Assembly (NCBI GenBank): GCA_016946835.1
Contig: JACVTC010000042.1
Location: forward strand, 1 to 64,000
Origin: Neocallimastix lanati (nom. inval.)
Taxonomy: Eukaryota; Neocallimastigomycota; Neocallimastigomycetes; Neocallimastigales; Neocallimastigaceae
Reading direction: 5' to 3'
Length of the DNA: 64,000 bases
This document shows, piece by piece, positions 1 through 10,537 of the stretch. Each line of letters opens with the position of its first letter. The first letter of the stretch is position 1. The translations under genes and the position numbers were made by a program. A model generated the notes under the pieces. That model was not told where the DNA came from, did not search any database, and was given only the letters and a program-made list of their open reading frames with translations.

Positions 1-211
1 TCTTGCGAAGTGACGTTAAAATATATAGTTTTTTTTATTTTTATTTTAGGCTTTTATAAATTTGTTCGCCTATTATTATTATTATTATTATTATTTTTTT
101 GCAATAAAATAAAAATATATATATTTTTTTTTCCTTTTAAAATAATAAATATTTCATTAATAAATTTTTTTTAATAAATAATAAATTAAATTTTTCTTTA
201 GTGTAGAACAA

Positions 212-254
<43 letters not shown>

Positions 255-1290
255 TTTTAACCAATAGTATTATCATAGATATAGATTTATATATGTAAAA
301 AAAAAAAAAAAAAAAAAAAATTTTATTTTAATGATAAATATTAAAATAATAAGCAAAAAAAAATTTTTTTTTTGTAGTACAAATTTTTAATTTTTTTTTT
401 TAAATAAGAATAAATTTTATAAATAAATTTTTTTTTATATTAATAATTCTAAATAATAAATTGTAATTTTTTTTTATGTTTATCAGTTTTATTTTATTTT
501 TTTTTAATATATACATGTACAATATATATATATAGAATATATAAAATTAGATTATTATTATTATTTTTCAAATAAGTGTATTATTTTTATGATTTTATAT
601 AATTAAATTTTTTTTTTCGAAATTTTTATAATTGAAATTTTTTTTGTGTGTGTTAAATTTTCTATTATTCGTTATATAATTAATTAAATTTTAATTAAAA
701 AGAAAATATAAATAAGCTGTCTTACAACTCTCTACGCGGGATAGTTGAATCACCCACACATAATACTTTATTGTTTTGATCTTGTTGATACTGGGAAGGA
801 TACGTTATTATCTTCTTTATTACTAACAATAAGTTAGCCAAATAAAAAGAATTTAATATTGCTACCTTCTTTTTATTAAGTTTCTTAATAATTAACAATC
901 GACATTATCAACTTATCAATAAAGAGCTAAGGGGACTTATTGTAAGAAGGGTTAACAAGCTATATATTTGATGGTTCAACACTATATAGTTTGGCTTGTA
1001 TTTTAACTTTTATTTAATATTTCATTAAATGTTATAACAAAGAATTAATAGAATAATAAATATATACAAAAAAGAAATAAAAATAAAAATAAATATACAT
1101 TATTATTATTATTTAAGTATTTATACAATTTGCTTTATGTATATTAATTATTTTAATAAAGGAAATAAATATATTAAATAAAATTAATAAAGAAGTTATT
1201 ACTACAAATAAATTTAAAAAAAAATTAAGATATACATATTTGTGTATTAATGCTTAAGAGAATATAATAAACATTAAAATTCATAATAAA
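1..1290. other. AT-rich flank, no gene found
   Basis: I see no coding capacity here. The stretch holds long A homopolymers (about 218-250 and 297-320), ATT/TTA simple repeats and AT-rich filler. It lies where the 5' LTR of the downstream gypsy element would be expected, but no copy of that element's 3' LTR (6603-7441) and no convincing primer-binding site could be found, so the 5' LTR is missing or replaced. The less AT-rich stretch at 720-1010 may be old leader sequence. Confidence 0.6.
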
Positions 1291-1294
1291 AAGC

Positions 1295-1463
1295 TTCAGA
1301 TTTTCAAATTGCGTTTTTGGAGTCTGAATTTATTTTTCTTAGTTTCAGATTTTCGAAGGGTGTTTTCGAGTCTGAATTAATTTATCAGATTTTCAGAGAG
1401 AGATTCTGAGTCTGAATTATTATTGGAATAAAGAATTGGATTGTCAGAGGGTTTTCTGAGTCC
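1295..1463 (+). repeat. four related hairpins in the leader before gag
   Basis: Four imperfect units follow one another upstream of gag. Each opens with TCAGA and closes with TCTGA: TTCAGA 1295-1300 with TCTGAA 1323-1328; TTCAGA 1344-1349 with TCTGAA 1371-1376; TCAGA 1385-1389 with TCTGA 1411-1415; and GGA...TCC 1438-1463 enclosing TCAGA/TTCTGA. The loops differ while the stems are kept, as expected if RNA structure matters. A leader array could serve packaging, dimerisation or translation; that role is inferred. Confidence 0.6.
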
Positions 1464-1582
1464 ATAATTATATTAGTATAAAACAAAGATAAATTTATTT
1501 TTTTTTGTTATTAAATATATTTTTAAAGTAAACATATTTTTAATTGGATATCATAGCATTAATACCATTTTTAAATTTTCAA

Positions 1583-2475
1583 ATGGCTGAAAATAAAATC
1601 AATTTTAAAGAATTAAAAAAGGAATTAAAAGATATCGAGAAAATTTCAAAGGAAAATCTCGATATCAAATCTTGGGAATCAGAAATCCGATTATGGATAA
1701 AACTTGAGGAAGTTACTGATCCCAAAAAGATTTTACCGCCTGCTTACTCACGTCTACTGGAGAGCCTCACGAAGTTATCCAGGATTTAATTGAAAGTTAC
1801 AGTACCGATTCTGAATCAGAAATGTGAGGACGAAGAAGAAGAAGAAGAATCTGATTCAGAAGAAAAGAAAAAAGATGAATATCCTTCCTTAAAGGAAATT
1901 GTAGAAGCAATAGAAACTTTTTATGGTCTTAAAGAAGACCAGAATATGTTACTTCGTGAGCTCCGTGCTTTAAGAATTAAAGAAATGAGCGAGTAAAAGA
2001 CTTTAATACTCGTTTCCGATCCATATATTTGAAATTAGATAAGAAAAGAAAGAAGCGAGTCAGTGTTCTCGATTATATTGATGCTCTTAGGAACAATGAA
2101 GAAGCTTGGAAAAGGGTCTCCCTTAAGGATGACATTCTTTAAATCGGGCGTTTGACATTGCCGAAAAAGTTGATAGAGTAATGAATTTGAGACCCTCAAA
2201 AGAGTACTCAACTGAAATGTCAACCCAAGAATAAATATCAGGAATAATTATCAAAACAACAGAAAGGTAGTAAGAGAGAATTATGAAGTTAGAAGCCCAA
2301 AAAGAAATAAAGATTACGAATTGGAGGACTTAACAAAAAAATGAAAAATCTTACCATTAAAGCCTGTTTTTATTGTAGCGATCCAGGACATTTGCAGTAT
2401 AATTGTCCTAAGTTAAATGCAATTATTCAAGAAAATAAGAAACGGTTATATAGTGGAAAATCTTTAAACCATTAA
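1583..2475 (+). pseudogene. gag: Ty3/gypsy gag, element e1, frame-broken
   Basis: Gag is the capsid/nucleocapsid precursor that builds the cytoplasmic virus-like particle. The likely start is the ATG at 1583 in an A-rich context. An acidic Glu/Ser stretch (about 1825-1875) is followed by YPSLKEIVEAIE-type helices that resemble the N-terminal half of the intact Gag at 56706-58361, and a C-terminal nucleocapsid (2341-2475) carries one CX2CX4HX4C zinc knuckle (CFYCSDPGHLQYNC). The frame is broken several times between about 1740 and 2340, so no full protein can be made. Its stop (2473-2475) lies just downstream of the frameshift heptamer at 2463. Confidence 0.75.
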
Positions 2476-2496
2476 AAGGGAGAGGAAGCACTCCCT
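2463..2496 (+). promoter_or_regulatory. gag-pol -1 ribosomal frameshift cassette, e1
   Basis: The slippery heptamer TTTAAAC occupies 2463-2469 in the phase X XXY YYZ of the gag frame. A 7-nt spacer containing the gag TAA follows, then a hairpin: AGGGAG 2477-2482, an 8-nt loop, CTCCCT 2491-2496. A -1 slip leads into the open pol frame starting at 2469. Three other elements here share the same spacing. Confidence 0.8.
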
Positions 2497-3204
2497 ATAA
2501 AAATAAAATAGCTTCATTACAATACAAATCCATTCCTAGTAGTACAAATGATTATAATAAGGAAGAAAAAGAAGATGCTTCCTATACTAATGAAACTCAC
2601 AAAGAATCCGATAATGAGAATGATGTAGAATTTATAGTTAGTGCGACAAAAAGGAAGTTGACGACTAACGATGAAACTAGTGAAAATAATGAAAAGAGAC
2701 AACGTAAAAGTCTCAAAGATAATCCTACCCCTATAACAACTCCTGCAATAAGAAAGATAAAAGAGAAGGAAATAGAAAATAGAATAATTGTTAAAAATAA
2801 AAATCAACTACATCCTTCGATAATGGCGCAGCCTAATATAAATATTGAGAAAGCCAAAGAAAACAAATTCGGAATAAAGAAAGAGCTAACTTTGGAAATA
2901 ACAAGGGAAAAAGGAAGGAAAGGGAGGATAATATTACTATAAGAGAAAAGCAAAGTCTGGATTCTTCAAAACAAAGAAATAGCATCAGTACTACTAGTGA
3001 TAAAATGCATCAACGATTAAATAAAATAATCGATAATGAAAACGATAAAATTATTAAAACAAAACAAATCAATGAAATGGAAGTTATTGAAGTTCCTGAA
3101 AAGCTTAATGACGAAGGTCATGAGAATATTACATTACAGAAGCTCATAGATTTTCAAGAGCCTAAAGAAAAGCAACAATTAGTAGAACGCTTAGGAACAT
3201 CAAG
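2469..3204 (+). pseudogene. pol: e1 pol N-terminal linker, frame-broken
   Basis: This is the -1 frame entered from gag. It encodes a hydrophilic Lys/Glu/Asn-rich linker of the kind that precedes the protease in the other gypsy elements here. It is open from 2469 to a TAA at 2940-2942. Coding then appears to continue in another frame from about 2935 to 3247, and in the third frame from 3205 onward, so at least two indels separate it from the intact downstream pol. A purine-rich run near 2900-2935 is the likely site of the first slip. No enzymatic motif is visible. Confidence 0.6.
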
Positions 3205-6200
3205 ATGTGTAAGGATCAGGAAGAATATGATGTTTTACAAGATTTGAATGAAACCAAGTGTAATATTAGTTTCGGTCAGCTCCTCAATGTTTCTCCAAAA
3301 GTCAGAAGTCAAGTAAGTCAAGGATTAAAATTAGAAAAACCTGAAAAGAAAATAATAGGTGCATTAAACAATACTATTGCTGCTGCTACTTTGGTAAATA
3401 ATATTGATCACTCTTATATTAGCAAAAGTAAGGAAACCTCAGAAGAAGATATTGCCATGGTTGATGTAACAGTAGATGAAATTCCTGGTAAAGCACTTAT
3501 TGATTCTTGTAGTAACCTCAATGTTATCACAAAAAAATTTTATGAGAAATTACCTGGAAATTATGAAGAAGTAGGTATTAGTCGTGGAAGGATACGTTTA
3601 GCGACTAAGAATGATGAGTATTCGGAAGGAATCATTGTACGAATACCTGTTAAGATTAATGATTATAAAATGATAGTAGATTTTCGAATAATTGATGATG
3701 ATGACCCATTTTATGATTTGTTGATTAATTTTCAAACTCAAGTAGAACACAATCTTTTTATCCATCCTATAAGATATAGTTTATGTCAATTTAATTCTCA
3801 AGGACTAATCGACGTTATAGCTCCTATTAATAATAATTTCCAAGAAGAAGAAAAATTAGTATGTATAGTAAGGAAAATACTTGAAGATGAAGACACAACT
3901 AATGAATTAAAGAAACTTGAAGGTCTATCTCCGCAAGAGTATATCCATGATGAAAAATTTTTAGCAAGCCTTTGTAAAGATTATAAAGATGTAATAGTAA
4001 AATTACTTGAAGAAAACTTGGACATTATAGCGACATCTTCTGAAGAATTAACACCGTCAGACTTGGCCCCTCATAAAATTAACTTGAAAGCGAACGCAAA
4101 ACCTGTTAAACAAAGATGTTACAGAGTAACCAAATTTAAATCTGATATTATTAAAGAAGAACTAATTAAACTTATTAAGAAAAAGCTAGTTGTACCATCA
4201 TATTCAGAATGGTCTTCACCTGTTGTTGTGGTCCCAAAGGCTAATGGAAAATGGAGATTGTGTGTGGACTACCGCAAGGTGAATGATCTAACCGAAAAAG
4301 ACTCTTATGCCCTTCCTTATATTGACGAGATATTTGACAGTCTAGATGGTGCCAAAATCTTTACTACTATGGATCTATACTCAGGTTACCATCAAATCCT
4401 AATGGACGAAGAAAGTGTTGAAATAACCAGTTTTACAACCAAATTTGGCAACTACCAATTCAAAGTTATGCCTTTTGGATTAACTGGAGCTCCGGCTACC
4501 TTCCAACGGGAAATGAATAGAATTTTATTTCCTTTAATTGGAAAATGTGTTTTCAACTTTATTGATGATATACTTATATATTCAAAAACTGTCGAAGAAC
4601 ATATCCAACACATAAAACAAGTATTAGCAATCTTCAAGGAACATAAATTAAAAATTAATATTGAAAAATGTCACTTTATGCAAACGGAAGTTGAAGTTCT
4701 TGGTCACAAGATTTCTACTAAGGGTCTTAGTCCTCAAAATAGTAAAATTGAAGCAATTAAAGCCTGGAAAGAACCCACGAATATACATGAGTTAAGATCA
4801 TTCTTAGGTGCTGTAGGATATTATAGGAACTTTATAAATGAATATGCTCAAACCTCAGCTCCTCTTTGTAAGCTATTAAGAAAAGGCGTAAAATATAAAT
4901 GGAATAATGAACAAAAACAAAGTTTTACCAAATTAAAAGAAAAATTAATTAATGCTCCTATTTTAAAATATCCTGATTTTTCCAAAGAATTCATTATTCG
5001 AACAGATGCATCATATGAAGGTATTGGTGGAGTTTTATTGCAGAAAGACGAATCGGAAATAGAACACCCGATTCATTTCATTAGCCGTAGCTTAACCAAA
5101 GCAGAAAAGAATTATGGAATAACCGATTTGGAAGGAACGGCTTTATATTATTGTATTACTAAATTAAAACCTTATATTATGGGAAGCCCCTTTAGAACCA
5201 TAGTTTTTACAGATCACAAACCTCTACTAGGTTTATTTAATAATAAGGAACCGAATAATGCACGACAAACAAGATGGTGTTTGACTGCAAGTATGCTAAA
5301 AGTGGATATTCGCTATGAGCAAGGTAAAAAGAATGTAGTAGCCGACGCTTTATCTAGAATGAAGAACGATAAAGAACAAAAGGTATTAGCTATAAAAACG
5401 AATAAAGATGATGAAAATGATTCACTTTCTAAAGTAATTAAAGAATTTATTGAAGAAAAATTTACAAAGATTGATGGTATAGATTATTTTATAGATGGAA
5501 ATAATTATAGAAAACTTGTTACCGAAACAAATGAAAAACTAAAATTAATTATCGAAGCACATCATGTTGGCCATGAAGGTTATTATAAAACATATCAAAG
5601 ACTTAGAAAAAGTTACTACTGGAATGATATGGTCAACGATATAAAACGGATAATTTCAAAATGCGAAAAATGTCAGTTAAATCGCCCTCAGCCATATCCA
5701 GAACCAACCGAAAACATTCCAACAGAAGTTGAAGGCCCTTTTACTCATCTTGGACTTGATATTATTGGTCCCTTAATAAAAACTGGTAATAAAAACCAAT
5801 ATATCATTGTTGCGGTGGATTATTTCACAAAGTGGGTGGAGGCTGAACCTACTGAAAATATTACATCTAAGGACATCATTAAGTTTTTAATAAATGTTTT
5901 CGCTAGACATGGAGTTCCTCAAGTCATTACAACGGATAATGGCGTTCAATTCACATCGGATATGACTAAAATATTCCTGGACTTATATGATGTTTACGTA
6001 AAATTTACCACTACCTATCACCCAGAAAGTAATGGATTGGTTGAAAATAGGAATAAAGAAATTGGTAAATTATTGAGATTACTTGGTGAAGAAAATAAAG
6101 ACTGGGATGAGGTATTACCTTCAGCCTTGTGGGCCCTTAGAACTACAAAGAATTCTGTAACCAAACATTCTAGCTTCGAATTAGTTTATGGTCGTGAGGA

Positions 6201-6579
6201 TCAACAGCCTTTCGACATTGCTGCTAGACCTACACAAGGAGTGAATAAATCTTCAGATGAAATTCTTTTAGAAAAATTTATCTCACATTATAGGTGGACC
6301 ATGGAAGCAGCTGAAAATGTAAAGAACGCAAGTAAATATTGGGCCAATCGAAGGGAAGAAAAAAATAGCATGAAAAATTACAAAAACATAAGAATCGGTG
6401 ATTTAGTTCTTGTTCGAAATTTTAGTCGTTCTAAATTAGAACCTTATTTTGTCGGTCCTTTAAAAGTAATAAAAAAACAATTTAATACCGTAACACTTGC
6501 GGACCCAAATACTATGATTCAAATGAATCGTAATGTTCATTTGAAAAATATAGTAAAGTATAACTCAGCTATAGATTAG
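3205..6579 (+). CDS. pol: Ty3/gypsy Pol: protease, RT, RNase H, integrase (e1)
   Basis: An open frame of 1124 codons carrying the full Pol domain set, which copies element RNA into DNA and integrates it. Protease around residue 100 has the site D-S-C-S (D100), with Cys where Gly is usual. RT carries D390 (TTMDLYSGYHQ) and FIDD (D454, D455), with Phe instead of the usual Tyr. RNase H carries D601, E643, D670 and D714. Integrase has an HHCC zinc site (H786, H790, C820, C823) and the DDE triad D852, D911, E947 with 35 residues between the last two, followed by a GPL/GPY-like C-terminal module. The start codon is only where the frame opens after an indel; translation would come from the gag frameshift. 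Stop TAG is at 6577, 24 bp before the 3' LTR. It is the best-preserved pol in the window. Confidence 0.92.
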   Translation: MCKDQEEYDVLQDLNETKCNISFGQLLNVSPKVRSQVSQGLKLEKPEKKIIGALNNTIAAATLVNNIDHSYISKSKETSEEDIAMVDVTVDEIPGKALIDSCSNLNVITKKFYEKLPGNYEEVGISRGRIRLATKNDEYSEGIIVRIPVKINDYKMIVDFRIIDDDDPFYDLLINFQTQVEHNLFIHPIRYSLCQFNSQGLIDVIAPINNNFQEEEKLVCIVRKILEDEDTTNELKKLEGLSPQEYIHDEKFLASLCKDYKDVIVKLLEENLDIIATSSEELTPSDLAPHKINLKANAKPVKQRCYRVTKFKSDIIKEELIKLIKKKLVVPSYSEWSSPVVVVPKANGKWRLCVDYRKVNDLTEKDSYALPYIDEIFDSLDGAKIFTTMDLYSGYHQILMDEESVEITSFTTKFGNYQFKVMPFGLTGAPATFQREMNRILFPLIGKCVFNFIDDILIYSKTVEEHIQHIKQVLAIFKEHKLKINIEKCHFMQTEVEVLGHKISTKGLSPQNSKIEAIKAWKEPTNIHELRSFLGAVGYYRNFINEYAQTSAPLCKLLRKGVKYKWNNEQKQSFTKLKEKLINAPILKYPDFSKEFIIRTDASYEGIGGVLLQKDESEIEHPIHFISRSLTKAEKNYGITDLEGTALYYCITKLKPYIMGSPFRTIVFTDHKPLLGLFNNKEPNNARQTRWCLTASMLKVDIRYEQGKKNVVADALSRMKNDKEQKVLAIKTNKDDENDSLSKVIKEFIEEKFTKIDGIDYFIDGNNYRKLVTETNEKLKLIIEAHHVGHEGYYKTYQRLRKSYYWNDMVNDIKRIISKCEKCQLNRPQPYPEPTENIPTEVEGPFTHLGLDIIGPLIKTGNKNQYIIVAVDYFTKWVEAEPTENITSKDIIKFLINVFARHGVPQVITTDNGVQFTSDMTKIFLDLYDVYVKFTTTYHPESNGLVENRNKEIGKLLRLLGEENKDWDEVLPSALWALRTTKNSVTKHSSFELVYGREDQQPFDIAARPTQGVNKSSDEILLEKFISHYRWTMEAAENVKNASKYWANRREEKNSMKNYKNIRIGDLVLVRNFSRSKLEPYFVGPLKVIKKQFNTVTLADPNTMIQMNRNVHLKNIVKYNSAID

Positions 6580-6590
6580 CTTGAGTCTTA

Positions 6591-6602
6591 GTGGGGGCAT
6601 CT
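6591..6602 (+). other. polypurine tract of e1
   Basis: GTGGGGGCATCT lies directly before the LTR start TGGTAAAG. It matches the tract seen before other gypsy 3' LTRs here (at 18707, 51400, 56437), where plus-strand DNA synthesis is primed. Confidence 0.7.
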
Positions 6603-7441
6603 TGGTAAAGAACGAACATATAATAGATTATTAATTAGAATTTCAACTTACTTTAGAATCCATTATATTATTCTTTACTTAATATTACTTTACTATATTT
6701 TCTATACTAAAATATTTTCTAAATATATTTTTTTTTATATTTTTATTAAAAGTTTCTAAAATATTATCAATAATTCTATATTTTTACTATTAATATCAAT
6801 ATCTATAATTTACCTTAAATTTTATTATTTTATTAAAGTGTTTATTATCAATATTAATATTTTATTTTTATTTTCAAATATATTATTATATTATTATTAT
6901 ATTGTATCAATATTAAAATTGTATTCTTTTTAGTATTTTATTTTATTTTTAAATTGATTATTTAATATTTTTTTTATTCCCCACAAATAAAATCAAATCT
7001 TAATTGATTAATAATAAATATTAAATATATTATAGTTTTTAAATTTATTTTATATAAAATATAAGAATATTATATTAACATTCTTGATTAAAATAACTTT
7101 ATTTTTCTGTAAAATCTTTTTAAATTTTGCTTGTTACTTTTCGTATATATTAAATAATTTAGTTTTAGTATATGAAAAATAATATAAAATTATATAAACA
7201 AAATTTATTAAAATAAAAATACTTATGAATTAGTTAATTTAAATTAATATAAAATTTTAAGTAATTAGTAATAGTAAATATTTTTTTTTTAAATATGATA
7301 ATAAAATGTAGAAAGGCTTTACATATTTATTTTTTTTCAAAAAGTATAAATAAGTGAAGTTTTTCAATAATTAAAATGTGGACAGAAAAATATTAAAAAT
7401 AAATAATTAAATAAAATTCTAATAAAACCCGAACCATAACA
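6603..7441 (+). repeat. 3' LTR of e1
   Basis: An 839-bp LTR, TGGTAAAG...CCATAACA. A second, reverse-oriented copy lies at 47138-47968, which confirms both ends. It is followed by gtgt (7442-7445), re-used as target duplication by the next two LTRs. Confidence 0.8.
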
Positions 7442-7445
7442 GTGT

Positions 7446-8943
7446 TGTTACGGTACAATTAAATAAAGAAAAATTAAACTATTTAAAGAAAATATTTGTT
7501 AAGATAATAACTGAATTTCAATTCAATTTCAATTTCGATAATTCAGTTATTTGAATTTCAATATTAATAAAAAATAATAATATAATAATTATTATTAAAT
7601 TAACTTTATTAAAATATTTAGGAATTAGTCTAGGCCAACTAATTACTAAATATTATTAACATATTGAATTTAATATATATTAAATAATGTAAACACGTGA
7701 TTGTCATATTAAATTAATTTCTACATATTATATTTTAATTATAAAATATAATATTTAGCTATATTAGATTCTTATATTTTATTTATATTAAATATTTATA
7801 TTATTATCTTATTTTATATTATCAATATCAAACTTTTATTAATGCTATTACATATTCATATTAATAATTAATATTTTAAAAATTAATTATTTTATATAAA
7901 TACATGTTTAAATTCTTTTGATTAATCCTTTGTAGGATTATTGTAATTTAAATTATAGTAATAATTATATAAAATAATAATGTAATAAAATATTATTAAG
8001 ATTAAATAAAATTTATATTTTAGATAAAAACTTAATTATAAAATTTACTAATAACAATATGTTTTAAATAAGAATAAAATTAAATTATTAATTAATTACT
8101 ATAATTTGGCATCTTGACCTAATCGTTAAGACCAAATTATCTTAAAACTTTGACAATATTAAAGTAAAAAATATCATTAACAATTATAAATAAATAATAA
8201 AAAAATTGAATATTAAAATATTAGTTATAGAATATTATAAAGTTAAATAAAAATAATTAGATGTATTAAAAAATCATGTATTAATTATATTATTTAATAT
8301 TGTAAAATTTTTATATAATATTTTAATAATTTAGAAAATTTAAGTTTATTATATTTTTATTATTATATTTTTATTATTAAATTTTTATTATTAATTTTTT
8401 TTATTTTTATTTTTAATCCAATCAAATAAATATTTTATTAGTATAAAAAAGAACAAAGTAACACAATACTTTTGTTCTCTCCCTTTTTTTCTTATGACTT
8501 TATTATTATATTATTTTTTTAATATTTTCTAAAAGTTAAATAATAAATTAAATAGTTTAAAATAAATTAAAATTTATTAAATAGTTTTTTCTAAATTTAG
8601 TGTTTTAAAAGTGTTTAATTAATAGTTTTTTGTGTTTAGTGTATAATATTAAGATAAGTATAGTATAAAATTAGTTTAGTAATAGATTAGTTGTATTAAA
8701 CATTTTATAGAAATAGTAATAGATTTAGAGAAATTGTTTAGTTTATATTAGAATAGTTTAGATTAAGATATTAGTTTAAGTTATTTTAACTTAGTTTAGA
8801 TTCTTTTAGATTAGGATAGTTTAGACTAAAATTAGAGTAGTTTATTAATTAATTTAGGTTTAGAATTAGAGAATATTATTTTAAATTTTTCCTTATTATT
8901 AGAATACATTATTTTATTAATAAAATCTTCAGATCTTGTACCA
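7446..8943. repeat. solo LTR, family I, with nested LTR
   Basis: TGTTACGG...TTGTACCA flanked by gtgt on both sides (7442-7445 and 8944-8947). It is about 834 bp once the nested LTR at 7497-8155 and its 5-bp duplication are removed. No coding sequence. Orientation unknown. Confidence 0.65.
7497..8155. repeat. nested solo LTR, family J, copy 1
   Basis: TGTTAAGAT...CTTTGACA, 659 bp, flanked by a perfect 5-bp duplication ATATT (7492-7496 and 8156-8160). The inverted copy at 10590-11229 and the truncated copy at 46369-46941 define the family. It lies inside family I, with the duplication at bases 47-51 of the host LTR. Confidence 0.85.
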
Positions 8944-8947
8944 GTGT

Positions 8948-9473
8948 TGATAAAGAATAGAATAATAATTATATTTTTAATTAAATTTTTAATAATTTAT
9001 TATATAAAAATATATTATTATATTCTTTACTATTAATAATTTTCTTATATTCTATATAATAATTTTTTTATATTAATTATATTTTATTATTTTAAATATT
9101 AAATTTATGTAATTAATTAATTCATATGATTGGTTTTAATAATGTAATTAAATAATATAAAATATGTATTATCCATATTATTTTATGAAGGGGGCCTTTC
9201 TGAGAAAAGAAATAGTAGAAATAGTAGTGATAATGAAATAGGAATAATAATTGAAAGGTTTCCCATATTGTTATTAAATAAATATTAATATTAATAAAGT
9301 ATTTTTAACAATAAAATAATTATATAATTTATAAATAATAAATATTTTTAATAATAGTTCTTTAAATAAAATTTATAATATGTAATAATAAATTCTTTTA
9401 GTGTAATTTAGTAATTAGTTCATTTATCTATTTAATTAATGTTCACACTCCTTTTCTAATATGAACCTCAACA
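8948..9473. repeat. solo LTR, family H
   Basis: TGATAAAG...CCTCAACA with gtgt at 8944-8947 and again at 9474-9477. The right copy overlaps the first three bases of the neighbouring chromovirus LTR, so the insertion went in at that LTR's edge. No coding sequence. Confidence 0.6.
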
Positions 9474-9474
9474 G

Positions 9475-10030
9475 TGTAAAAGGTAAGTTTATTATTAACT
9501 AAAATAACGAATAACAATTAAATCTAAAGGCTAAGATAACTTAACACCTCTCTATTCGAGTTGTTAATAATAAACACTAAATTAATTAATTTTATAACTA
9601 TTATTTCCTATTACACTAGAATATAGCGCAGCACTTTATAACTCTATTTGTTATCAGTTATTGGGCTTACACTGAGTAATATATTTTATTTAATAATTAT
9701 ATTTTATTTATTAATATTAATATTTATAACAACAATTTACGTTAATAGTAACGCTAGTGCGTTACAGTTACAAGTTCAATTATTATTTATACATGTCAAT
9801 AATATTATTATTGGTAAATAATTTAATTTAACTTAGTTTACTAATCACTAAATAAAATATATTTAACTAAGTATTTAACTATATAATTAATTATAAAATA
9901 ATAAAATTTAATGTACGAAATTAACAAAAGATTTTATTTGATTAGCCGAAATTGCTAGCTGTTTAGAGATACGTTACGTAACCAAAGAATTATCATTGGA
10001 TAGTCTTGAAGTTACCATGTATCTGTTACA
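9475..10030 (-). repeat. chromovirus solo LTR (family C), reverse
   Basis: 556 bp, the reverse complement of the LTRs at 40971-41528 and 50304-50860, both of which directly follow chromovirus integrase or chromodomain sequence. Ends on this strand are TGTAAAAGG and ATCTGTTACA. Confidence 0.85.
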
Positions 10031-10037
10031 GATTGAG

Positions 10038-10533
10038 TGTTAAGGAATGAACAAATAATGTTAATTTTATTATTTTTCATAAAAATAACTTAACCACTAA
10101 AATTAAATTATTTATTTCCTTACTTGGGGAACTTTCTTATGTTCTATTACTGCCAAATTATTACTAATATTAAATTTATTATTATTAATATAAATTCTTT
10201 ATTAATATCAATACTTTATTATTAAAATTAATACTATATTATTAATATCAATATTATTATCAATATCTTGTTTTATTAATGATTTATTCTATCAATATTT
10301 TATTATTAAAGAAAATTTTATTTTACAAATATTACTAATACAGATTATTTATTATTAATAAAAATTAATATAATTAATAATGATTTAAAAATATTTTACT
10401 TAAATCCATGAATAATTTTTATTAAATAAATAAATAAAATATTTTAAAAAAAAGATATATTTTAATTTTTAATTTTTTTTTTATTTTAGTGTTTATTTCT
10501 ATATTTATTATTGATCTGTCCCGAACCTCAACA
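10038..10533. repeat. solo LTR, family G
   Basis: TGTTAAGG...CCTCAACA, 496 bp, flanked by tgag on both sides (10034-10037 and 10534-10537). No coding sequence. Confidence 0.6.
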
Positions 10534-10537
10534 TGAG

